Positions 23,771 to 31,784 of a stretch of DNA of 64,000 bases are shown here, piece after piece (position 1 is the stretch's first letter; each line of letters starts with the position of its first letter). Where the stretch lies: contig QHVI01000013.1 in the NCBI GenBank assembly GCA_003223515.1, positions 1 to 64,000 of the forward strand, in the 5' to 3' direction. The notes under the pieces were generated by a model, which was not told the origin of the DNA, searched no databases, and worked only from the letters and a program-made list of their open reading frames with translations. A program made the position numbers and the translations under genes. This DNA is from Candidatus Angelobacter sp. Gp1-AA117 (GTDB lineage: Bacteria > Acidobacteriota > Terriglobia > Terriglobales > Acidobacteriaceae).

Positions 23771-26365
23771 TTATGAGTTCTGTTCGGCCAGGTCCCAAGC
23801 CACCATACGGAGTTCACTGGTATAGCGGTGTCCCTGACTATCAGACAGCCAAACCTCATCTGGGGTGGGAAGCATTTCAGTCAGTGTGACTTTTCCTTCC
23901 TTGCTATCGCTGGCTAGCATGCGCCGGACCATCTTGATGAAGATCTCCATATAAATGGGACTCTCGAAATCAAGATAGAAAGGCTTTACCTCTGTTCGGA
24001 CACGCACGAAAACGAAGCGCGGCAAGCGATGACGATGCATCCAGCGCCGCACCGCGAGAAAACGTTCGTGTTCTGCTTCCAGGCTGATGAAGTCCAGTTC
24101 GCTTACCGGGAAAGTCCATGATTCGCGGACTATGACCAGCTTGTCGATAGTGATGCGCGGCACATGCGGCTGAGGACTGATGATTTTCATCAACTCAATC
24201 GTTGCCCCGGAAAAGAACTCTCCGAAAAATTCGATGACGTCGAATTGCAGGCTTCCGTCCCAGCTTCGTACGATCAGACCTTCCGGGGATTGCTCCACCG
24301 CAAGAGCCCCGATTGGAATCACCCGTGACCGCGGCTTATCGGCGACCGGGTTGCTCGATATTTCCACGTAATAATCATGAGGAGACACCAGTGCCAGGGA
24401 AGTGCGATTGGTAATGCGGGGCCAGTGCCGGGGCGGAACGGGCACTACACGGGATTGGGGAAGATCAGTCTGGAAAGCCTCGAATAGCTCTTCAGGGTTG
24501 TCATGCTGAGAAACGTCAAAGGAGAAGCGCAGGGTGTTTTCCCCCATGTGCACTTCACCAAGCACAAACATGTAATCACCGCGACGGACTGCTTCCACGC
24601 TGGAAGCGGCGATCATTACGTCAGGGCTGTGATAACGTGCAAGCTGCCAGCCGGCTCCGGAGATCGCGAAGGAATTTTCCACCAGCGGTTTGAGCATGGC
24701 ACTTGTGTACTCCACCTTCTGCTTCTCCCATGGTACCTGCAGAATCGTTTCCCAGCGGCTCTGAAATTCCGGAACGATATCATTGAATAGCCTCTTTACC
24801 GGATCAAAAATCAGCGGTTCGACCCTGGCAGAGAACTGCAGCATATCTACTTTCCGGGTCTGGTTCTTGTGCGTGAGTTCTTCATAAATCTCGCGGAACC
24901 TTTCGCGGAAGGCAGCGGCAGCTTGATAACTGAACCAGCGCGCGCTGTTCAACAGAAGAGCGAGAGGAGCACCGAGTCTTGCCAGAACTTCCGGACCAAT
25001 CTCCACCTGCACGTCCCTCTGGCAGTCCTGATAGACCAGAGTACGCGAGGCATACATTGATCCAGCAGATTTGGTGGCCGGACGATTGGTCAGTCGAGTG
25101 AAGGTAGCGTCGAGTTCTTCGAGCGCCTGATCGAGTTGCTGCGGGTCGCCGAGCGAACGGCTGATCTTTTCCCGTCCGCACTCCAGTTGCTGCAATTCAT
25201 CTAAGAGCGGGCGGCGTAGCTCTTCTCTCTCGATCTTCTGCAGCAGTTCTCGCAATTTCTGCTCCGGTCGCAAACAATACGGAAGTTCCAGCGCCCAGGA
25301 GATGATGCCGCGCGCGGCGTAAACCTGCAGGATTCCATAGACCTGTCCTTCCGTACGCATTCCATACTCGGAAAACGCAATTACCGCCTGCGCGATTTCC
25401 CTGGCAGTGGACTCTCCAGTGCATCTTTCCAGAATAGCCGCATGGACAGCCGAGAGCTGAGAGACCGGCGCTGAGGAATACAGCATGCCAGCTTCAATAC
25501 GGAAGAAGGGCAGCAGGCGAGGCGCAAACCAAGGCCGCAGTGACTTGATGCCGGAGATCTTCTCGGCGAGGGTTTCAATACACCAGTTTTCAAAGAAGAC
25601 TGAAGATTTTGCTACTAAATCAGGTCCCGTGCAGACGGTTAATGGGGATTGGCTGCTGACCAGTCTGGCCCAGCCGACCGGGCCGAAGAAACCGATGGTA
25701 TCGTTTTTCAGGCAATAGCGCTGAAGATAATTGGCAACCATCTCTTCTTTCTGTCTCAGGTCTGAATTGCGCAGCTTGTCGGAGGATTTCCTCAGCAAAG
25801 GATCAAGGGCGGTGTGAATGGCGGTCCGGTTCTGCCACATCACCGCTTCGCGAAAACGGGGAGAGACTGCGAATTCGCGAGTAATCTTCGAGGTGAGGGC
25901 CGAAGCGGCAGCAAACTTTTGCTGAAAAATACCGCGTGACTCGCGGAGCTTTTCGAGCGTCTCACAAAAATACTCGATGATCTTCGGACCGTTGATTTCC
26001 GGCAATCGTTTCGGCGCTTCGCCGGATTTGATTCGATCCCGGGCTTTCAACAATGGGAGTCGGCGGGTTTTATCGTTCCACTGGTTCTGCTCACGCAAAG
26101 CATCAAGCGCGGCGTTCACCTGGGCGAGCGCATTTTGTTGCGCCATCGAGGCAGCGCTCTCCGCTTCCAGAACAGCATCTGAAGCATCTATGATTTCCCT
26201 GGGAGCGGAAAGTTGCTGGGGCAGATCAAAAGGAAAACCGGCACCCCGCAGGCATATCCATCGCCAGAGCGCCCATGGTTCTCCAGGTATTTTTACGAGA
26301 TGCTGCGGCAATGCATCGGTAATATCTATTGCCAGGCTGGCATGCTGCCCGGTGGCAGGGTTCAT
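23771..26365 (-). CDS. LanB-like dehydratase N-domain protein (copy 1)
   Basis: The 864-residue protein belongs to the lantibiotic dehydratase N-terminal (Lant_dehydr_N) family. Supporting segments are LVKIPGEPWALWRWICLRGA near the start, RYCLKNDTIGFFGPVGWARL around residue 215, a long helical middle, and the C-terminal RLPRFVFVRVRTEVKPFYLD followed by LTEMLPTPDEVWL. Full-length LanB enzymes are about 1000 residues with a separate elimination domain. That domain is missing here, as in split LanB glutamylation subunits and peptide aminoacyl-tRNA ligases. It would then use a charged tRNA to aminoacylate a peptide or carrier. The ATG at 26363-26365 has AAAGGA upstream, 16 bases after the NRPS stop. 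It closely resembles the 863-residue copy at 31785-34376. The function here is unproven. Confidence 0.82.
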   Translation of the reverse strand: MNPATGQHASLAIDITDALPQHLVKIPGEPWALWRWICLRGAGFPFDLPQQLSAPREIIDASDAVLEAESAASMAQQNALAQVNAALDALREQNQWNDKTRRLPLLKARDRIKSGEAPKRLPEINGPKIIEYFCETLEKLRESRGIFQQKFAAASALTSKITREFAVSPRFREAVMWQNRTAIHTALDPLLRKSSDKLRNSDLRQKEEMVANYLQRYCLKNDTIGFFGPVGWARLVSSQSPLTVCTGPDLVAKSSVFFENWCIETLAEKISGIKSLRPWFAPRLLPFFRIEAGMLYSSAPVSQLSAVHAAILERCTGESTAREIAQAVIAFSEYGMRTEGQVYGILQVYAARGIISWALELPYCLRPEQKLRELLQKIEREELRRPLLDELQQLECGREKISRSLGDPQQLDQALEELDATFTRLTNRPATKSAGSMYASRTLVYQDCQRDVQVEIGPEVLARLGAPLALLLNSARWFSYQAAAAFRERFREIYEELTHKNQTRKVDMLQFSARVEPLIFDPVKRLFNDIVPEFQSRWETILQVPWEKQKVEYTSAMLKPLVENSFAISGAGWQLARYHSPDVMIAASSVEAVRRGDYMFVLGEVHMGENTLRFSFDVSQHDNPEELFEAFQTDLPQSRVVPVPPRHWPRITNRTSLALVSPHDYYVEISSNPVADKPRSRVIPIGALAVEQSPEGLIVRSWDGSLQFDVIEFFGEFFSGATIELMKIISPQPHVPRITIDKLVIVRESWTFPVSELDFISLEAEHERFLAVRRWMHRHRLPRFVFVRVRTEVKPFYLDFESPIYMEIFIKMVRRMLASDSKEGKVTLTEMLPTPDEVWLSDSQGHRYTSELRMVAWDLAEQNS

Positions 26366-26381
26366 AAAAGTCCTTTTATGG

Positions 26382-29300
26382 TCAGGCTGATTGAGCGTGA
26401 GCTTCTTTTCGCATTTCGACAAATCGCGCCAGGGAGGCGATTGTAGGTTCCTGGAAGAACAGGGCGAGTAATGGCATATCGCTTGGATACTCCTGCTGAA
26501 TCTGGGTGATCAGCCTGGTAGCCTGGAGGGAATCGCCTCCCAGCGAAAAGAAATTGTCGTGAATGCCGATGGGTTGAACGCGCAGCGCATTCGTCCAGAG
26601 GTTGACGAGATACTGCTCCAGAGCTGATCGGGGCGGCGCGATATCATCGCGCTCGAGTTCTGCGACCTCAGGAACGGGCAGTGCGGAGTAATCTTTTTTC
26701 CCGTGAGCATTCACCGGGATACTGGGAACAGATACGACAATGGCGGGCAGCATATAGTCGGGAAGGGTCTGCGCAAGCAGTTGACGATAGTGGTTTGATG
26801 CCTTGTTTTCTGTCGAAGCAATGTAACCGACCAGTTGCTTACTCCCGGTCGGCAAATTCATAGGAACAACTGCTGCATCCTGTACGCCGGGCAGGCAACG
26901 CAGAGCAGCTTCGATTTCGCCCGGCTCAATACGGAAACCGCGAACCTTTATCTGACGGTCTGCTCGTCCGATAAAATAAATGCTGCCATTCGCCAGCCAG
27001 CGTGCACGATCACCGGTACTGTACATGCGTGAACCTGCTACAGTGCTCAATGAATCGGGCAAAAATCTTTCAGCGGTCAGGTCCGGCCGGTTCAAATATC
27101 CTCTGCCCACGCTGTGCCCTCCGATGAAGATTTCACCGGGTGCACCCACTGGCACTGGCTCAAGGTGCGGATCGAGAATGTACACATTTGTTCCAGCCAG
27201 AGGCTTGCCGATGGAAGGACTGGAGTGCGGGCCAATGACGCACGAAGTAGCATCTACCGTGCATTCTGTGGGGCCATACACGTTATGGCATAGCTTCGAC
27301 TTGCGCGCGCCAAGCAGCTCCCACACGTGTTCCGGAACCGGCTCTCCGCCCAGCAGAAGACTGGTGGAATCCGCAGCTTCTCCCAATCCTGCTTTCAAGA
27401 GCAGTTGCACTTGGGTGGGTGTGCAATCGAGAACATCGAGATGCTTTGCCTGCATGTAAGCCAACAGCGCCTGGCCATTACGGCGGATTTCCTCCGGGAT
27501 AAGGCACAAACAATGTCCCATAGCCAGCGTGATGAGCTGTTTCATGGAGGAATCGAAGGTAAACGGAGCATTCAGTCCCACTGTTAAATGGCGATCCTGC
27601 GCCGCATAAACCGCTTCGCTCAAGCCTGCAATGAGATTATTCAGACAGCGGTGCTCAATCATCACGCCTTTGGGAGTGCCCGTTGATCCGGATGTATGAA
27701 TCACGTAAGCGAGATTGCACCGGTCGAGAGGAAGATTGAGATTGCTGTCACTTTCCCCGGCAATTACGTCCAGGTCAAGATCGAGCAGCACCACGGGCGG
27801 CAACTGCTCCGGCAAACGGTCAAGCAGTTGCTCATGAGTGATAAAGGCCTGCAAAGGCGTGCGTTTCATCAGCGCGTTAAGGCGGGCTTGTGGATCACGC
27901 GTATCCAGTGGCACGTAGACTCCGCCGCACTTCCATATGCCGAGCACCGCTGCAATGAATTCGGCCGAGCGCTCCAGACAGATGCCGACCAGGCCCTCGG
28001 GCTTTATATCGAGCGTCTGGAGATAGCGCGCGAACTGGTTGGCATGCGCATTGAGCTGGGCAAAGGTCATTTGTCTTTCGCCGGCAATCAAAGCAATCGC
28101 TGAAGGATCAGCTTCCACCTGTATTTCAAACAATTCGTGAACCAGATTCTCTCCGGAAGATTGAGAATGACCTCCCATGCTGTATTGCAGCAACACCTGG
28201 TCGCGTTCAGCCGGAGCCATTAAAGGCAATGCCGAGAGTGGCTGCCGGCAATCCTCTGTGATGGCCGCCAGCAACACGGAAAGCTGGCCAGCCACACGCT
28301 GGATCGTAGTCCGGTCGAACAGATCAGTGCTGTATTTGAGAGAGCCCAGCAGATCTGCTCCGCTTGAACTCATGAGAAGGGTGAGGTCGAATTGCGATCC
28401 ATGATTATCAAGCGGAACCAATTCGGCCAGTGCACCGGCAAAACGGAGTGGTTTCCGCGCATCGCCAATGGAGGCGGCTGAGAGAGCTTCACCTTCACTT
28501 CCGGGCAGCTCCTGCCAGACAAACATAGCCTGGAAAATCGGGGAAATTCCGCCTTCGCGTTTCGGATGCAAATCCTCTACGAGCAGTGGAAAAGGATAAT
28601 CCTGATGCCTGAGAGCCTGGAGCGCCGTCTGCCTTACCTGTGCCAGGTAGGCACTGAATGAGAGCGATCCTTCGTAGTAGGAGCGCAATACAATGGGATT
28701 TACAAAATACCCAACCACCCCGGCGAACTCTGGCTCGTTACGGCCATTGTTGGGTGATCCGAGCAGTACATCGTCTTGTCCGGAAATGCGGTGTAAGAGG
28801 ACCTGGAATGCGCCGGCCAGCAGCATGAAGGGCGTGACATTTTCGCGACGGGCAATGACTTGAATCTTGTGGTAGAGATCCGGCTGCAAGTAAACACTTT
28901 CAGAGGCTCCGCGATAGGAAAATAGAGGTAGACGCGGACGGTCTGCCGGAAGCTGGAGCACGGGAAGATCGCCGGACAACTGTGTGCGCCAATAATTAAG
29001 GAGGGACTCACCTTCAGGCCCGTCAACTTTCCCAGATTGCCAGGAAATGAAATCCAGATAGCTGAAATTGAGTTCCGGCAACACCGCAGCCTGTCCATTG
29101 CAGTGCGCCAGATACGCCGCACTGATTTCCTGCAGAAGAATTGCGATAGACCACAAATCGGCAATGATATGGTGCAGCAGCAGCATGAGCACGTCTTCAC
29201 CCGTGGGAAGACCGAAGACGAGAAGCCGGATGGGAGGCGCCTGTTCCAGAAGAAATGGTTGTTGCACCTCTGCTGCCAGGAGGTCGCGCAGGCGGCTGGC

Positions 29301-31682
29301 TTCAGTTACCGTAAGATCAACGCGCCGCACGTGCTGAGCGGGGTTGATATCTTTCATGAATTGAACCCGTTGCGCGGGTTCACCCTTTTCCCCGGAGAAA
29401 ACTACGCGCAACATTCCATGACGCTCGATGATTTGCAGGAATGCCTTTTCCAGCGCAGAAAAATCCAATCTTCCCTGGACGCGAATAGCACTCGCCAGGG
29501 TATAAGCTACCGAGTTGGGCGCAATCTTGTGGAGAATCCACAGCCCCTTCTGCCCGTGTGAGAGCGGCCAGGTTTCGAACTTTGCTGAATTCACCGAACA
29601 GTGCCGTGTTTTTTCCATGCCAAGTTGATCCACAATCATCGCAGCCACGCCGCTAAGGGAGAGGCCTTCAAGCAGACTGGCAATATCAATTTGAACTCCC
29701 ATTTCCGTGGCGATGCGGCTGGCGAGTTCGCTGGCGCCAACGGAATCAAGACCAACGCCGATGAGAGGCTGCTCTGAATTGATTTCAAAGGGACTGACCT
29801 GTGCGATACGCGCAACCTCTTCCCGCAAATGAGATTCAAGCAGTTCCAACCGCAGTCCTGGCTCTGTCTGTAGCAGGCCAGTTCCGGTTAAACATTCATC
29901 GGGAGATGCTGGCTCCAGGCCTGTTAGCGGCAGAGTGCTGCTGGCCAGCACTTCCATCTCTTCTGCAAGCAAGGCGGCCCGGCAGGTGGCACGCTTAATT
30001 TTTCCGCTGGTTGTTTTGGGAATGCTTCCAGGCTTCAGCAGCGCCACGGTGTAGACCTGAATGCCATGCTCCAGGAGCACCGCTTTCCGAATCTCTGCAA
30101 AGAGCATTTCCGGCGGCACCTCAGAGTGGCGCTCAATTTCGTTGATGACCGCCAGTACCTCCTGGCCATTGACTTCGATAGCGAAGGCTGCTCCAGCACC
30201 AAAACGCAAACTGGAGTGGCATTGCTGTACCGTTAGTTCGATATCGTGTGGATAGAGATTACGGCCATGGAGAATAATCAGATCCTTCAGACGACCAGTG
30301 ATGAAAAGCTGCTGGCCGGCGGAAAAACCTAAATCCCCGGTCCGAAGAAAACGAGTTTCATTGTCAGAGGAGAGTCGCGCATGAAATGTAGCGGTTGTTT
30401 CTTCCAGCCGGTTCCAATATCCTTTCGCCACGCTGGGACTGCTGATCCAGATTTCTCCAACATGTTCTTTCCTGCATTCCTGAAGTGTCTGAGGATCGAC
30501 AATCCTAAGCTGCTGGCCGGGGATTGCTGTACCGCATCCTGCAAGAACCCGCGCTGGTTCATTGCCTGAAGCTTCCCGAACGGTGTTTTGCTCCAATGCC
30601 TCACTGGAAATGCGCATCAGCATTGACTGGCCGGCAGGGCGGCCTCCAGTGACCATAAGCGTAGATTCAGCCAGACCATAGGAGGGATGAAAAGCTTCGG
30701 CGCGAAATCCGCATTCGCTGAAAGCAGCGGCAAAGCACTCCATTGTCTCAGGCCGTACGGGTTCAGCTCCGTTCACAGCCACGCGCCAGCTTGAGAGATC
30801 CAGCCGTGCTTTTTCGGCCAGTGAAGTCTTGCGCGCGCAGAGCTCATAGGCAAAATTGGGCGCACTGCTGCTATGTGCCCGGTATTCGGAAATGGCCTGC
30901 AACCAGCGCGAAGGTTTCTGCAGAAACGCGGTGGGGGCCATCAGTACGCACCGGGCTCCCTGATGAAGCGGGTGGAGCACAGTCCCGATCAAACCCATGT
31001 CGTGATACAGCGGCAGCCACGTAACCACGGTGGAATCTTCACCTGTATTGCAGGCAGCCTGGATGACCGTCATGTTGTGCAGCAGGTTCTCGTGAGAAAT
31101 CATTACTCCTTTGGGCGACGAGGTAGAACCGGAGGTGTATTGCAGGAATGCAATTGTTTCTTTTTCTATAGAAGGTTTGCACCATTCGTCCGCAAGTGAT
31201 GAATCGATGGACTGCACATTGAGCCAGTTCATAGCCGAAACCCGCGAATCGTTTTCAGCCCGGGGCAATCTGGCGATCATTTCAGGTGAAGCAAAGGCCA
31301 CCTGCGGCTCAGCATCGGCGACGACGGCTCGAAACCAAGCCTGGCCTCTGCGCGAACCTTCGAAGTGAACTGGAAACGCGGGAACAGCAATGATACCGGC
31401 GTATAGACATCCCCAGAAAGCAGTGATGAATTCAATCCCTGAGGGCAGCAGCAGGATCGCCCTTTGCCCCTGCATTTCCTGCTGCTGCAGGAAAGCAGCA
31501 ATGGCGCGTGCGCGGCGATCCAGTTCCGCGAAGGTAATACTCTCGCTTTCCCGTTCACCATTTTCCAGGAATGTAATTGCCGTCCGCGAAGGATGATGTT
31601 CAGCATGACTGCGCAGCACATCGATGAATGTGGTCCAGGAACCAACTCGAGCTACTGGGGAATCAAGAGCATGGGATTTCAA
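26382..31682 (-). CDS. Lipopeptide-initiating NRPS: FAAL-ACP-C-A-T
   Basis: The 1766-residue protein starts with a fatty acyl-AMP ligase (residues 1 to about 590) showing LQYTSGSTSSPKGVMISHEN and WLPLYHDMGLIGTVLHPL. A carrier domain follows (GVGLDSVGASEL, near 650), then a condensation domain with intact HHIIADLWS (near 845), an adenylation domain with YVIHTSGSTGTPKGVMIEH (near 1300) and a carrier domain with FFSLGGDSLQATRL (near 1720). It should activate a fatty acid and join it to one amino acid. Pocket residues read by hand (D-S-K-D-L-G-V-V-D plus K) resemble glutamate codes. The start is TTG at 31680-31682 with a strong GGGAGGA six bases upstream. There is no epimerase or thioesterase. 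It lies between the two LanB-like genes. Confidence 0.92.
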   Translation of the reverse strand: MKSHALDSPVARVGSWTTFIDVLRSHAEHHPSRTAITFLENGERESESITFAELDRRARAIAAFLQQQEMQGQRAILLLPSGIEFITAFWGCLYAGIIAVPAFPVHFEGSRRGQAWFRAVVADAEPQVAFASPEMIARLPRAENDSRVSAMNWLNVQSIDSSLADEWCKPSIEKETIAFLQYTSGSTSSPKGVMISHENLLHNMTVIQAACNTGEDSTVVTWLPLYHDMGLIGTVLHPLHQGARCVLMAPTAFLQKPSRWLQAISEYRAHSSSAPNFAYELCARKTSLAEKARLDLSSWRVAVNGAEPVRPETMECFAAAFSECGFRAEAFHPSYGLAESTLMVTGGRPAGQSMLMRISSEALEQNTVREASGNEPARVLAGCGTAIPGQQLRIVDPQTLQECRKEHVGEIWISSPSVAKGYWNRLEETTATFHARLSSDNETRFLRTGDLGFSAGQQLFITGRLKDLIILHGRNLYPHDIELTVQQCHSSLRFGAGAAFAIEVNGQEVLAVINEIERHSEVPPEMLFAEIRKAVLLEHGIQVYTVALLKPGSIPKTTSGKIKRATCRAALLAEEMEVLASSTLPLTGLEPASPDECLTGTGLLQTEPGLRLELLESHLREEVARIAQVSPFEINSEQPLIGVGLDSVGASELASRIATEMGVQIDIASLLEGLSLSGVAAMIVDQLGMEKTRHCSVNSAKFETWPLSHGQKGLWILHKIAPNSVAYTLASAIRVQGRLDFSALEKAFLQIIERHGMLRVVFSGEKGEPAQRVQFMKDINPAQHVRRVDLTVTEASRLRDLLAAEVQQPFLLEQAPPIRLLVFGLPTGEDVLMLLLHHIIADLWSIAILLQEISAAYLAHCNGQAAVLPELNFSYLDFISWQSGKVDGPEGESLLNYWRTQLSGDLPVLQLPADRPRLPLFSYRGASESVYLQPDLYHKIQVIARRENVTPFMLLAGAFQVLLHRISGQDDVLLGSPNNGRNEPEFAGVVGYFVNPIVLRSYYEGSLSFSAYLAQVRQTALQALRHQDYPFPLLVEDLHPKREGGISPIFQAMFVWQELPGSEGEALSAASIGDARKPLRFAGALAELVPLDNHGSQFDLTLLMSSSGADLLGSLKYSTDLFDRTTIQRVAGQLSVLLAAITEDCRQPLSALPLMAPAERDQVLLQYSMGGHSQSSGENLVHELFEIQVEADPSAIALIAGERQMTFAQLNAHANQFARYLQTLDIKPEGLVGICLERSAEFIAAVLGIWKCGGVYVPLDTRDPQARLNALMKRTPLQAFITHEQLLDRLPEQLPPVVLLDLDLDVIAGESDSNLNLPLDRCNLAYVIHTSGSTGTPKGVMIEHRCLNNLIAGLSEAVYAAQDRHLTVGLNAPFTFDSSMKQLITLAMGHCLCLIPEEIRRNGQALLAYMQAKHLDVLDCTPTQVQLLLKAGLGEAADSTSLLLGGEPVPEHVWELLGARKSKLCHNVYGPTECTVDATSCVIGPHSSPSIGKPLAGTNVYILDPHLEPVPVGAPGEIFIGGHSVGRGYLNRPDLTAERFLPDSLSTVAGSRMYSTGDRARWLANGSIYFIGRADRQIKVRGFRIEPGEIEAALRCLPGVQDAAVVPMNLPTGSKQLVGYIASTENKASNHYRQLLAQTLPDYMLPAIVVSVPSIPVNAHGKKDYSALPVPEVAELERDDIAPPRSALEQYLVNLWTNALRVQPIGIHDNFFSLGGDSLQATRLITQIQQEYPSDMPLLALFFQEPTIASLARFVEMRKEAHAQSA

Positions 31683-31784
31683 GGAGTCCTCCCGAAAATG
31701 GAATCAGTAGTGCTTCTCAAATAATGAAGAAGGTTTTTAGGAATTACACGAACTGCGAATCCGCGCAGTTCAACTGGAGAGACC

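Noticed and set aside
31683-31784. Possible precursor peptide gene between the LanB-like gene and the FAAL-NRPS
   Set aside because: Only 102 bases; I saw a strong ribosome site for the NRPS but no start-to-stop peptide frame of useful length.
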